Of a DNA stretch of 64,000 bases, positions 22,988 through 35,717 are shown piece by piece. The notes beneath the pieces were generated by a model, which was given only the letters and a program-made list of their open reading frames with translations, searched no databases and was not told the DNA's origin. The DNA lies in assembly GCF_042477335.2 (NCBI RefSeq), contig NC_091245.1:31878501-31942500 (forward strand), read 5' to 3'. Numbering within the stretch: position 1 is the stretch's first letter; every line of letters begins with the position of its first letter. The position numbers and the translations under genes were made by a program. This DNA comes from Ovis canadensis (Eukaryota > Chordata > Mammalia > Artiodactyla > Bovidae).

Positions 22988-23912
22988 TTTATAGGAAAAG
23001 GAGTATGTCAAGGCTGTATATTGTCACCCTGCTTATTTAACTTATATGTAGAGTACATCATGAGAAACGCTGGGGTGGAGGAAGCACAAGCTGGAATCAA
23101 GATTGATGGGAGAAATATCAATAACCTCAGATATACAGATGACACCACCCTTATGGCAGAAAGTGAAGAGGAACTAAGGAGCCTTGATGAAAGTGAAAGA
23201 GGAGAGTGAAAAAGTTGGCTTAAAGGTCAACATTCAGAAAACTAACATCATGGCATCCGGTCCCATCACTTCATGGCAGATAAATGGGGAAACAGTGGAA
23301 ACAGTGGCTGACTTTATTTTTCTGGGCTCCAAAATCACTGCAGATGGTGACTGCAGCCATGACATTAAAAGATGCTTTCTCCTTGGAAGGAAAGTTATGA
23401 CCAACCTAGATAGCATATTCAAAAGCAGAGACATTGCCAACAAAAGTCCATCTAGTCAAGGCTATGGTTTTTCCAGTGGTCATGTATGGATGTGAGAGTT
23501 GGACTATAAAGAAAGCTGAGCGCCAAAGAATTGATGCTTTTGAACTGTGGTGTTGGAGAAGACTCTTGAGAGTCCCTTGGACTGCAAGGAGATCCAACCA
23601 GTCCATCCTAAAGGAAATCAGTCCTGGGTGTTCATAGGAAGGACAGATGTTGAAGCTGAAACTCCAATACTCTGGCCACCTGATGCGAAGAGCCGACTCA
23701 TTGGAAAAGACCCTGATGCTGGGAGGGATTGAGGGCAGGAGGAGAAGGGGACAACAGAGGATGAGATGGTTGGATGGCATCATCGACTCAATGGACACGG
23801 GTTTGGGTAAACTCTGGGAGATGGTGATGGACAGGGAGGTCTGGCGTGCTGCAGTTCATGGGGTCACAAAGAATCGGACACAACTGAGCAACTGAACTGA
23901 CTGAACTGAAGA
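22988..23912 (+). mobile_element. BovB LINE 3' part
   Basis: Truncated within the RT at block B (GKGVCQGCILSP). Block C reads YTDD (23132-23143) instead of YADD. A frameshift follows near 23185 (the frame moves to 23184-23495) and a small deletion near 23430 removes part of the DITLPTK stretch. The 3' part closely matches the copy at 1-1036, including KKAERQRIDAFEL and the GTTCATAGGAAGGACAGATG junction, suggesting one BovB subfamily. Confidence 0.95.
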
Positions 23913-24454
23913 TGCTTTCGACACAGCAAGAGGATTTCAAATTTGTGTTGGGCAGGCTTATGCAGGAAAGAACTTTATTATTTTAATAGAGCAGAAGAGT
24001 CTTGCATATTCTGAAGGCCCCCTTAATCGTAAACACTCTGTTCTGCCATCTAGTGTTCACTAGTTTATCAGATTTGTAAGGAGTGGCTTTATCTGTTTCT
24101 TAAAGGAAGTACTAACATTTGTGGCAGGACAATTTCTAGTTATGAGGCGTCATCCACATTTGGGAATACCCATGTCCCTGCTCTCCACTTCACCCCCTTA
24201 CTAATAGCAGTGACCACCCCCAGTTACTGTGAGGACTAAAAGCACTCCCCCACAGTTTCAAATGTGCCCCAGGACCTCAACCATTGAGAATCACTACAGG
24301 AGGTGTTGATGGTGAGTCCCCACTTTTCAGATGAGGCAACCAGAGCTTAGAGAAGCTAAGTGACAAGGTCATATTACAGAAAAGCAAGTGCTCAGTACAC
24401 ACGAGTCTTTCCTAGCTCCTGCCTTTCCCTTTGCAGAGGGTAACTGAAGCATTC
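23913..24454. other. Mostly unannotated; MIR at about 24305-24420
   Basis: A sense MIR fragment ('cttttcagatgaggcaacc', 'gagaagctaagtgacaaggtc') lies near the right end. The rest is not assigned. Confidence 0.5.
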
Positions 24455-24655
24455 TTGTGGTTTAGCCACTCAGTCGTGTCTGACTCTTTGCAACCCCACA
24501 GACTGTAGCCCATCAGGCTCCTCTATCCATGGGATTTCCCAGGAAAGAATACTGTAGTGTATTGCCTTTTCCTTCTCCAGGGTATCTTTCTGACCCAGGG
24601 ATCAAACCCAAGTCTCCTGCATCTTTACTGACTGATCCACCAGGGAAGCATTCTT
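24455..24655 (-). mobile_element. Bov-tA SINE
   Basis: 'Ttagccactcagtcgtgtct' to 'actgatccaccagggaagc'. Confidence 0.92.
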
Positions 24656-25737
24656 AGTGCATTTGTAAAATGACACAATCTATTAAAAAAGTTATTTTTA
24701 CATGGCTGTATACGGTAAAGTTCAATTGTAAGATCATCAGGTTAACAAAATAGAACAGTTGAGAGATCAAAGTGACAAAATACAAAGATCACTGAAAATT
24801 TGAGAAAGAGTTTGTGGGAGGGAATTTTAAACAAACATAGTTATTGAGCCTAAAAATCAGAATGAGGATTTGATGATGAAACACCTTCTAGCATGTGAAG
24901 GGTGTTCACACAGAGAATGGTGTGTTTATGTGACTATGTAGTCTGAGATAATACGAGTTCATGGTGATTGTATGGGAGTATCACTTGTACAGCACTTGAA
25001 ATCTTACCAAGCACTTTCATATACGTTACCTCATTTTAATAATTTTTATAGTACTGAGTCAAGGTAAAAATGTCAATGTTAGATATACTTTGCTACACAC
25101 ATACGTAAAAGACTAGAAAAAAACATTTCTGATAAAAATGAGGAAGAGAGCCACTGAATTCAAACATATTCAGTGACCAAATTTTAACTAGGTAGGAAGA
25201 TGGGCGTTCACGTGGGCCCATACCTGATCACCTAACATCTGGGCTCTGTAGAGAACTGATTAATCAAAGGCAGGGGTATGTATTGCAAGACTTAGCTAGC
25301 TGAACAAAAAAACCAAAACATCCATCAGAGTGAAATCAAGTTCAAAAATAGAGTATACATTACCAACACATTGCAGAGAATCTGTGAAAATAAACCAGAC
25401 AACAGTAAAGTTAGGGACATAGGATTATAGAGAATGCATGAGATACACAAAGACAGAACAAAAGAGATAGTATTTGAGAAAAGCCTGAAGAAAACAAGAG
25501 TTTTGAGAACTCCTTGAGAACAAAATTACTACTAATTCATTATTTGTGAAGCACTGTCCATGCAGTTACCCACATTTGCTAGTCTGAATAACTAGAAATG
25601 GCCACCTGACATGAGAGATGAGAATGATTCACTATGCACTGTACATGAATATCTGTTCTCATAGTCACAGTATTGATCAGTTTCTACATCAGGAATTACC
25701 TTTTGTGACGGTGTTCTTATACGTTCCTCTTTGACAA
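24656..25737. other. Repeat-poor AT-rich sequence
   Basis: About 1.1 kb with no family or frame that I can support. Confidence 0.6.
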
Positions 25738-25960
25738 TCAGTTCAGTTCAGTTCAGTCGCTCAGCCGTGTCCAACTCTTTGCGACCCCATGAATCGCAGC
25801 ATGCCAGGCCTCCCTGTCCATCTTTGACATTATGTATTCAACAAATAGAGCACCCACTAGGTGCCAGGCAGCATTCCAGGCACTGGTGATACAGTAGAGA
25901 ACAAAATAAATATATTCTTACCCTCATGGAGGTTACTTTTTCATGTGTATATGAGGCAGG
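25738..25960 (-). mobile_element. BovB tail next to L2 3' end
   Basis: 25738-25822 is the BovB end ('cagttcagttcagtcgctca' to 'aggcctccctgtccatc'). 25830-25960 is an antisense L2 end (CACCCACTAGGTGCCAGGCA, 'cttaccctcatggaggttac'). Confidence 0.85.
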
Positions 25961-26639
25961 GGAGAGGAGGAAGAGAAGATAGATACACAGAAAAAAGTAA
26001 AAGACAGTGCGGTGTCTTAATAGCATTGTGTTACTGAGTTAGTTAAGCAGGAAAGGAGGTAGACACTGTTGGGCATCAAAGAGAAAAATAATATTTGCTG
26101 CTTACTAAATATTAGGTGAAATGAGCAGGACTGAAAACTACATATGAGTACATTGCCTATTTTATGTAAAAAATACATTTATAAAATATACATAGGAAAC
26201 AGAATCAGAGGAAACATTATTAAATATTAAAGTGACTATCTTTTTTGTTGGTGAATCTAGGAGTAATTTTTAACGTGCTTTTCTTTATACGTTGCGATGT
26301 TTATTAGTTTTTCTATGATTAGCATATATTTTATAAATCAGAAACAATAAACGTTATTTTTCTCAATGTTTTTTATCACAGCTAATTACAATGGCTTAAT
26401 CTCCAGCATAATACATTTGTGTTAGATGTATAGAAGAAGCATTTTTCAAGAGATAAAATAAACCCTCCTGAAATGTCCTGTATTCTCTCTTTAACATTAT
26501 TCATGCTTCTGTTAATATGTTATCAGGTGTTACAATTCTGGCCCATATACACATGACTTCTTTCCCCCCATTCGCTTATTGCTTAAACCACTCATAAGAT
26601 GCTTATCATTTATTTTCTTGTATCAGTAGCCTCCCCTTG
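25961..26639. other. Unannotated AT-rich sequence
   Basis: No supported feature. Confidence 0.55.
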
Positions 26640-27038
26640 AGACGTAGTGTGATAATCTCGAGGTCCATCACGTTGCCACAGGTGGCATTATCTCATTCTT
26701 TTGTATGGCTGAGTAATACTGCACGCGTGTGTGTGTTGCACATCTTGTGTATTTATTCATCTGTCAGTGGTCACTTAGGTTGCTTCCATACCCCGACTAT
26801 TGTAAGTAATGCTGCTATGAACGTTGGAGTGCGGGTGTCTTTTTAAATTAGCATTTCTGTCCTTTCTCATACATGCCCAGGACTGGAATTGCTGCATCAC
26901 AGGGTAGTTCTATTTTGAGTTTTTATCAGGAACCTCCGCACAGTTTTCCATAGTGGCTGCACCAATTTACATACCCACCAACAGTGTAAGAGGGTTCCCT
27001 TTTCTCTACACCCTCTCCAGCATTTATAGACCTAAAAT

Positions 27039-27341
27039 TTTTTTTTATTTATTTTTCGGCTGCCATGGGTCTTCATTGCTGCATGGAGGCTTGCTCTAGC
27101 TACAGAGTGAGGGCTACTCTCTAGATGCAATGCATGGACTTCTCTTTGCAGTGGCTTCTCTTTTTAAGAAGCACAGGCTCTAGGCACAAGGGCTGTAGTA
27201 GTTGTGGCTCGAGGACTCCAGATGTGGCACAGGGGTTACGCTGCCCTGAGGCATGTGGGATCTTCCAGGATCAGGGATCAAACCAGCATCCCCTGCATTA
27301 CAAGCCAGATTCTTAACCACTGGATCGCCAGAGAAGTCCTG
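27039..27341 (-). mobile_element. CHR-type SINE inside L1
   Basis: Antisense: T-rich start, 'cattgctgcatggaggctt', 'agggatcaaaccagcatccc', and the head complement ACTGGATCGCCAGAGAAGTCC. Confidence 0.85.
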
Positions 27342-27412
27342 TAGACTTTTTGATGATGGTCATTCTGATCAGTGTGAGGTTGATACTTCAACGTGGTTTT
27401 GATTTGCATTTC

Positions 27413-27606
27413 TCAGTCGTGTCCGACTCTTTGCCACCCCGTGAACTGTAGCCTACCAGGCTCCTTAATCCACGGAATTCTCCAGGCAAGAATATTGGAG
27501 TGGGTTGCCATTTCCTTCTCCAGGGGATCTTCCTGACCCAGGGATCAAACCTGGGTCTCCTGCATTACAGGCAGACACTTTACTGTCTGAGCCACCAGGG
27601 AAGCCC
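27413..27606 (-). mobile_element. Bov-tA SINE inside L1
   Basis: 'Ctcagtcgtgtccgactctt' to 'tgagccaccagggaagccc', inserted in the L1 after 'gatttgcatttctc'. Confidence 0.92.
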
Positions 27607-28059
27607 AATAATTATATGTTGAGCATCTTTTCATGTGACTGTTGGCTATCTGCATGTCTTATGTGGAGAAATACAAAGAATATTCTTTGGAGAATTCTGT
27701 TTAGATCTTCTGCACATTTGTTTGGCTGGATTGTTTGGTTGTTGTTGTTTTTCCTATATTGAGTTGTTTGTATATTTTGGAAACTAAGCCCTTGTCGATT
27801 GCACTGTTTGCAAATACTTTCTCCCAATCCTTTCATCTTTTTGTTTTGTTGATAAATATTAATCATTATTATTTCAAATTTAATTTTCTAAAAGGCAGGG
27901 GTCACATTTTATATTTCTCTTTATTCTTAGCTACAGATAAGCACATAGGAAACTCATCCACCCATTTTTTAAACCATCCAGTTTATTTCCCTAGTACCTA
28001 ACATGTCTGCAACTGGTGCAATTTGGTGTGGGTGTGGGGGAGAATAAAATGTCAAGCAG

Positions 28060-28400
28060 TTTTATATGTTATGCTTGTAACCCACTCTATCTTCTTGTGA
28101 GGTAGACAGCAGATACGAAAACTGAGGCTCTGAGAATTTAAATAACTTGCTCAAGATCACCCAGCTGTTAAGTGTAAATTAAATCCATGTTTGTTTGACT
28201 CTTTCCATTGTACTGTGTGTTGGAAATAAATGTGAATAAATGGATGAGTGAATTTGAGAAGGATCTGGAGTTGTATTTCGAGCTCCTCCTCGTTCGTTTA
28301 TTTACCACTGTATTCCCAGAACTTCCCACAGTGACTACTTCACAGGAAGAGCTCAATAAATATTTATCGTTAAATGAATGAATAAATAAATGAAGAAAAG
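28060..28400 (+). mobile_element. MIR followed by L2 3' end
   Basis: 28060-28215 is a sense MIR ('aataacttgctcaagatcac'). 28290-28400 is an L2 3' end ('agctcaataaatatttatcg') with a GAATGAATAAATAAAT tail. Confidence 0.75.
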
Positions 28401-29682
28401 GACAAAGGAACAAATCAAGGAATGAATCGACAAAATGACTGCTCAAAAAGTAGTTTTCAGCCTTACCATCCAGTCTCCTACATTCATTATGTGACATATT
28501 TATGATAAATGCTCCCATTCGGTACCGAGAGAAAGTGGAGGAAGTAATACATTACCAATTTGCTACACGTACGATTTCAGACCAATAGCACACAATCACT
28601 TTTGATTTTATTTTATGAAATGAGAAGGTAATATGTCTCCAGCTGTGCAACCAGAAGCTTTATTTGTTTGGCTATGGGTCCACTTGGAATGGGCAAAGGA
28701 ATTCAAATAAATCTGTGTGGTGTATCCCAAACATACTTTTCCTTTCTGGTTCAAGGAACTTTGGGAAAACCCATTTATTTGTATTTTACATAATTGTGTT
28801 CAACTCTCCCCATCCCTCACCCTAAAAAAAAAAAAAAAAAAAAAAATTCAGCCTAAAGCTGGCAAAGGTCTACAGGGACTAGGGACTCCTGGAAGGACCA
28901 TATCAGATACTTCCTTGGATTCACACTAGTCCCCTACTTCCTCTTAATATAAGCATAAGGGAAACACCATAAGCTTAACTTAAAATGGATTTGTTTATAA
29001 TAAGATGTCAACATGATAAAAACACATTAAAACATCTGCAGGGTACAATGAAAAACTACTGCAAAAATCAGCTGTAAAAATAATCTTCATTTAGATGAAA
29101 AATACCAGATAGCTCAGGAATGAGCCAATATGTGTCCTTGTGAAGAAGTTTGTATCCCACTGGTGCTTATAAAACATTTCTCAGTTTTTAAAAATATGCT
29201 TTCTTTCATGATTTTAGAGGATATAAAATAGTCATACTGGAAATGGCATAATATCATTATGTTTTATATGGTTACATTATCTCCACTCACGCATATAAAT
29301 TGTCAACTTTATAATTAATTTTGGAACAGGGAGATTGCTTTGAGATAGCCACATAACTGAGATACACAAATACTTTGTAGTGAGAACAGCAGAAATATAA
29401 ATGAGTGTCATAAATGAGCAGTAGATGATTTTCAAGTTTTCTAAAGCACAGCATTAAAGAACTCTTTTTCAGTGTTAGAACTGGAACCTCATTCCAAATG
29501 AGAAAATTGCTAATGTTTAGTATGATTATTATTTTTGTTTTTATTATCACACATATACAAGTGTATATGACATTATGTTCATAAATATGGTTTCTTTGTT
29601 TCCTGTGATCATGGGTGGATAGTGAAATGGGAGCATTTAATAAATTTAAAGTTCTGTTTTACTAGGGTGACGCTCCCTTTGA
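28401..29682. other. Repeat-poor AT-rich sequence with poly(A) run
   Basis: No gene recognised. A 23-base A run is at 28824-28846; nothing coding precedes it, so I do not read it as a processed pseudogene tail. Confidence 0.55.
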
Positions 29683-29893
29683 TGTTGCTGTTCAGTCATT
29701 AAGTCGTGTCTGACTCTTTGTGACTCCCTGGACTGTAGCCTGCTAGGCTCCTTTGTCCATGGAATTCTCCAGGCAGGAATACTGGAGTGGGTTGCCATTT
29801 GCTTCTCCAGGGGACCTTCCTGACTCAGGGACTGAACCTGCATCTTCTACATTGTTGGCAGATCCTTCACTATCCGAGCCACCAGGGAAGCCT
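29683..29893 (-). mobile_element. Bov-tA SINE
   Basis: Antisense Bov-tA. GCTCCCTT occurs at 29672-29679 and 29897-29904 and may be a short target-site duplication. Confidence 0.92.
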
Positions 29894-29904
29894 GAAGCTC
29901 CCTT

Positions 29905-30305
29905 ACCTCACTTAATTTTCTGCATCGCATTAGATTAATGGCAATAAATTTCATTGTAAAAAGGAACCACTGTCCTTTAGAATGTTATAATCTAAGGTGA
30001 ATTGTGACCAAAACATAGCTATTAATTATTTACACAGTCATACGGATACATAGACATACCTGTAGATTATTTCTTGGCTCCTAAAATTTGCATCTCATAC
30101 ATACAGTTTGGTACTAAAAGGGAGACACTGTATTAAGGGTGAACAAATGGAGCACATTACACAATCAGTGTACAACTTTAACTTCTTGTATTGAATGTCA
30201 CTTCAAATAGTCTGCCTTTTGTTTATATTGCTTAAAGTTTTTCATGAATATGTGCTTATAAAGTTTATTCTTGTATTAATCTTATTTGCTATATAACAAA
30301 GCTAT
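29905..30305. other. Unannotated AT-rich sequence
   Basis: Nothing recognised. Confidence 0.6.
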
Positions 30306-30524
30306 GAGCTTCCCTCATAGCTCAGTTGGTAAAGAATCTGCCTGCAATGCAGGAAACCTGGGTTCAGTTCCTGGGTTGGGAAGCCCCTGGAGAAGGAACT
30401 GGCAACCCACTCCAGTATTCTTGCTTAGAGAATCCCCATGGACAGAGGAGGCTGGCAGGCTACAGTCCACAGGGTCGCAAGAGTTGGACACAACTTAGCG
30501 ACTAAACCACCAAACCACCACCAC
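30306..30524 (+). mobile_element. Bov-tA SINE
   Basis: GAGCTTCCCTCATAGCTCAG head, GCAACCCACTCCAGTATTC, and a CCACCA-rich tail. Confidence 0.92.
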
Positions 30525-30574
30525 ATAACAACATATTTATTTCATACTCATAGGCCTATGAATCGCCTACAGCT

Positions 30575-31347
30575 TTTTAAAACAATTTATTTTTAATTGG
30601 AGGATAATGGCTTTACAATATTGTGTTGGTTCTGCCATAAATCAACATGAATCAGTCACAGGTATACATATTTCCCTTCCCTCTTGAACTTCCCTCCCAC
30701 CTCCCACCCCTCAAGGTTGTCACCAGATTTGAGCTCTCTGCGTCACACAGCAAATTCCCACTGGCTATCTACTTTAGACATGGTAATGTATATGTTTCAG
30801 TGCTGCTCTCTCAGTTTGTCCCACCCTCTCCTTTCTGCAATGTGCCCACAAGTCTGTTCTTTATGTCTGCATCTCCACTGAAAGTAAGTGAAAACGTTAG
30901 TCACTCAGTTGTGTCTAACTCTTTGCAACCCCATGGACTGTAGACCACTAGGCTCTTCTGTCCATGGAATTCTCCAGGCAAAAATGCTGGAGGGGGTAGC
31001 CATTCCCTTCTTCAGGGGATCTTTTGGACCCAGGGATCAAACCCAGGTGTTCTGCATTGCAGACAGATTCTTTACCATCTGAGCCACCAACATTGCGAAC
31101 CCATTGCTGCTCTGCAAATAGGTTCATCAGTACCATCTTTCTAGATTCTCTGTATATAAATTAATATACAATATTTGTTTTTATCTTTCTGACTTATTTC
31201 AGAAATAGGCTCTACATTCATCTACCTCCTTGGAACTGACTTAAATTCATTCCTTCTTAGAGGTGAGTAATAACATTCCATTGTACACATGTACCACAAC
31301 TTTTCTATTTATTCATCTGTCAACAGACATCTGGGTTGCTGCTCCAA
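30575..31347 (-). mobile_element. Ruminant L1 3' UTR, split by a Bov-tA
   Basis: Antisense 3' UTR: 'ataatggctttacaatattg', 'cataaatcaacatgaatcag', then after the SINE (30884-31090) 'gaacccattgctgctctg' and 'cattccattgtacacatgta'. Confidence 0.88.
30884..31090 (-). mobile_element. Bov-tA SINE inside L1
   Basis: 'Gaaaacgttagtcactcagt' to 'ttaccatctgagccacca'. Confidence 0.92.
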
Positions 31348-31570
31348 CCAAAAGACACAGATTGGCTGAATGGATACAAAATGAGATCCCTGTATATGCT
31401 GTTTTCAAGAGACACACCTCAGACCCAGGGACACATACAGACTGAAAGTGAGGGGCTGGAAAAAGATATTCCATGCAAACAGAAGTCAAAAGAAAGCAGG
31501 AATAGCAAGACTCATATAAAATAGACCTTAAAGACCATTACAAGAGACAAGGAAGGACACTACATAATGC
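31348..31570 (+). mobile_element. L1 ORF2 endonuclease-region fragment, sense
   Basis: Reads in sense as an early ORF2 fragment (endonuclease region): 'acagattggctgaatggata', 'agggacacatacagactgaa', 'gacaaggaaggacactacat'. It abuts an antisense L1 3' UTR directly, as in 5'-inverted L1 insertions. Confidence 0.8.
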
Positions 31571-34500
31571 CTACAGCTTTGGTGGGCTCTGTAGTTTTTC
31601 AGTCTAGGGATATCTGAGGACAACTCTTCTTCTGGCAGAGGTAAGAAATTGAAGAGGCCTTGCCAAAATGCAAGTATATTTAATGCCTCTGCAAAGATGG
31701 GGTGTAGGTCACATTTGCTCACATTCCATTGGCCAAAGCAAGTTCCTGGGGAAGTACATTCCTCCCATTGTGGGGGAAAGGGAACTGGAGAGTTATAATA
31801 ATATTAACACACTTTATCAAGACTACAGATTATAAAGTTAAATCATATCCCTGAGCTACAAAAAGAGGTAAATACTAAAATATCATCACAAATCTGAGTA
31901 AAAGTTTAATATCTCTTTGAACAGCTACTTACCAGAGACATTACTGTTTGGGAGCCAGAGTGAAAGGTGAGAGAGAAAAGTGCAATAACTAATTCAATCT
32001 ATAAAAGTAGAAAATGAAATGCATTCTTTCCTCTTTGGGGCTTCCTTAGTACCTGTGCGTCCCTCTATCATGTCGCTTATCACTCTGCTTTCTGACTGTT
32101 CATTTCTAAGACAGAGCATTATTGATTATCTTTGTATACCTACTAAATTCCCTGGCATAGAGTAAGCACTCAATGACTGCTGAATGACTAAATGAATTCA
32201 TGCATACGTAACCCAGACTATGTTGCTCTAGTGTTTTAATGGGAAATTATTTATATCTTATAACACTGTAGAACTAACATACATTTTTTTCTGCTCCCCG
32301 TTTTCTCTTCCTACCTGGGACTTTTTATCTTTCCTTCTCTCAAGGAGGTTATTTTAAGTAAAATAAGTTGAACATGCTTGGTTTGATAGAGCTCAAGTGT
32401 TTCCTTGCTGACAAACACTGTGCAGACACACGTGTGCACCTGGCTGTGTGTGAGTGTGTGTGTTTGTGTGTGAGGGAGAGAGAGATCTGTGAAGTTTTTA
32501 CACAATCAGGATATACCTTTAGAGTATTCACTATCCTATCGGTGAAAATCAACTCTTGAACCAAGTTCTTGACACATTTATTTCTTGTGTGATTTGCTTA
32601 TTGGGAAAACCTCATAACCTTCACATTATGTAGTTATGAGCCTGTCAGGTGGACGATTACCATACTAGAATAGATAAAAAGATTTCAAACAGGTTGTATA
32701 ATGCAGTGCCTTCACAGTAAATAGCAGACAACATAAAGAAATGAGAAAGCTGATGATAATTCAAAAAAAAAGCAAAAATGGAAATAGCAGAATGCCAATT
32801 GATTTCTATTACCATTCAACACAATTATACACCTTTAAATATCTTTAAAAGTACTGCTATATTCACTTGGCTAAACTGTGTACTTTTCATGATTCAGCTT
32901 CACATGAAAGTATTTTCAAGTGAAGTTCATAAAATTCCCATCTTTGCAAGTCATCCAGAAATAATATAATTTCTATAGTTTCCCCAAACTACAACATTCC
33001 AATTCTGTAGCTAGTTTTAGATAGACTATGTATGTGATGAGAGTGTAAAATATTATTTTAATGTAGCTACACAAAAGGAAACAGAATTTCCTCATGATTT
33101 TTACAAATGTTATCTACAGAAAACTTAATTGCTCATGACAAAACTTTTGAGGACTCAAAGGGATGTGATTTCTCAGTTCAAGTGACCTTGTTCTTTTTCC
33201 CTCATAAGTTAAAATGTGATAACAGTTTAGAGACTAAATGAATTTTCCAAAATCACACAGCAAAGCCAGCTTGCCCCATGAAATATCAGATTTGTCATGA
33301 ACATTCAGAAGACTTTAACTTTGGAGCTTGGACATATCATGTCAGCAATAGTAAAGTGATTAAAAATAGTTAACATTTGAAATCTCAAAATTCTTTGCTG
33401 GGTGTTGAGAAATATTTGCAATACAGTAAGACTGAAAACAAGAAAGATTTGTTTTTATTTGATGATTGACTCTATTCTAAGGATGTTATCAAATATAAAC
33501 CCAGCTAAGATTCATGACATAAACTCATGACATAGAACTCCCAACAGTAAAGGAGTGAGAACATACAAATTCCTGAAGGGATTTATTTTTTAATTTATAT
33601 TTGAAAAATGTTTCTAACAGATGGGAAAAAGTAAGGATCTATTCACAAAAGTTCTGGCTTATTCCCATGAAAATGCTCCATTTATTGAATAGGAAATAAG
33701 GTATCCAATGTACTTTTAACCAAACTAAGACTTCATTTCTCCAATTTATAAAAGCTGTTCATTGCTTCTACTAACAGTCCAAACATTTTCTCATCTGATA
33801 CCTCTCAGTAGGCTGGACTCTTTAACCAAGCTCAAACATAAATGTTTTTGGCATCTTCTTGCATGAAGAAGAGAGAAAAAGCCGTCTCTTTTCAAAGCTG
33901 AGATTCTAGTGAGTGGCAACGTTGGGGGCCATTTAGTGTGACAGGAAACTTGCCAGACTGGCATGTTCTTGGTATATTCAATGCTATGACAACCTTTTAT
34001 TCAGGTAAAAACCTGGAGTTTGCTAGGGTGTGCCCAATGTTTTTAGAATGAATTCTGAACCTGTGAAGATAAGCCAGAAATCTTTAGACTCTTGAAACTG
34101 TTCTTAAAACCTTTAGAGTCTGGATTAAACAGGAATGGAAAACAGGGGTAAACATCAAAAAGGTAGAATTTACTGGCAAACTAAGAGGGAAAGTAAGGAA
34201 CCACTGGTGAGCTTGGATTTATGAGTAATGAAGAGAGCACTTCCAGCAATACTCAGGGTAGAAACTGAATTTTGTATTCAAGGAACATAATCAATGTTGT
34301 GACTTAGAAACAGATTTATTACAAACAGATTTGATTGATTCTGTCTCAAAAAAAGTTTCTTTGCCTTTCAGCTTGTTTTCACTAAGCAATCATCATACCA
34401 GTTAGCTTTTGTTCTGTGGGCATCATAAAGATTTTAAACTGAAGAAGTAAAGAAAAGGGCAGGAAAGAATGCATAATCACAGTCTTTTCTTTCTTTCTGT

Positions 34501-35050
34501 CTTTTTTTTTTTTTTACAAGTCTATGTTTCTGAGGATATTTATATTAGACCTAACAAAAGTAGGTACCAAAAATCATGTAACTTCTTGCCTATGTAACTA
34601 AAGAGAGTTTGGTGAAAGAAATATAATAAGCTTCTGTTTTCATCCATGAGCAGTTTTAATCCATGAGTTAAAAAACAAGTCACTGCTCTCTAAATTGTTT
34701 CCAGAGTACAGATTTCCTTGAGAAGGTAAGAGCCTTCAGGGCATTATTCATGAGATAGCTCTTTTATATCTAGTAGGGCAGGCATTCAAAAATCCTTGAG
34801 GCTTGAATTATATTCTGAAAAATAACATTTAACTTACTCCAAAAGGTCCTCTAATGATTCAATTTTATAATACGCCAAAAAACAATTAACTGGAAAAAAA
34901 AAGTCATGTTAAAAGTAGTTGTAAATTTGAGACAAGTGAATTGTATCAGTTAAAAAAAATCCCTCCAATTAAAAAAAAAAAAAAACCTTCATTGTTCCTC
35001 AAACAAATCTTTGAAATAGTTTGTAAAAGGCTTGAAATGTACTTTTTAAA
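31571..35050. other. Long repeat-poor AT-rich interval
   Basis: About 3.5 kb with few recognisable repeats: an L2 3' end near 32040-32200 ('gagtaagcactcaatgactg'), a TG/GA-rich simple tract at 32440-32481, and poly(T) at 34503-34516. No coding frame over 75 codons looks real. It may contain unique, possibly regulatory DNA upstream of PRKAA2; that is inference. Confidence 0.5.
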
Positions 35051-35236
35051 AAGAGAAAGTGAAAGTTGCTCAGCCGTGTCTGACTCTGCAACACCATGGA
35101 CTGTAGTCCATGGAATTCTCCAGGACAGAATAATGGAGTGGGTAGCCTTTCTCTTCTCCAGGGGATCTTATCGACCCAGTAATTGAACTGGGGTCTCCTG
35201 CACTGCAGGCAGATTCTTTATCAACTGAGCTATCAG
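35051..35236 (-). mobile_element. Bov-tA SINE
   Basis: 'Gagaaagtgaaagttgctca' to 'ctttatcaactgagctatca'. A small internal deletion removes the GCCCACCAGG block. Confidence 0.9.
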
Positions 35237-35717
35237 GAAGATACTTACAGTGCTTTTTAAAAATTCCTTATGAGGATAAACTCAAAGCCATATTTCTAAG
35301 AATATGGTTAAAGATAGCTTTGAATTCTTTTTTTTTTTTTCTGGAAAAATTCATGAGAGATGCTGTGATGTTTTCCATTATACATCATAACTGTTAGGAT
35401 TTCCCTATGTCTGTAGATAAGTATGCCTGAAATTCTACACAACTTATTACATAATCTATGTGAGAGATCAGGTAGATCAAGCAATGAGAGAGTAAAGGAG
35501 CAGAATCATTGTGGAGATGCCAACCACACACTCACTTCTCGAATTCTGGCAAGGGCACCAAAGTGTCCAATTTGCAGACAGTCCTCCCCCCCAGCACGCC
35601 TTGTTCTCCCTTCTTCCTTTATCCCAGGAACAGGAGAAGCCTTCTAGAATGACGACACAAAGAGAAAACACAAAGTGGATGTATCGCTGATCCTGTTTGT
35701 GACACAACTGACCTGTG

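Larger units (their letters stand above)
26640..27865 (-). mobile_element. L1 3' UTR/ORF2 end, split by two SINEs
   Basis: Antisense L1: 'gtatggctgagtaatactgc', 'cacaccaatttacatacccacc'-like text at 26960, then after the SINEs 'tgttgagcatcttttcatgtg' and 'aatactttctcccaatcct'. Broken by a CHR SINE (27039-27341) and a Bov-tA (27413-27606). Confidence 0.88.

Noticed and set aside
28717..28929. Poly(A) run at 28824 as the tail of a processed pseudogene
   Set aside because: No recognisable coding or UTR sequence of a gene precedes it, and no target-site duplication was seen.
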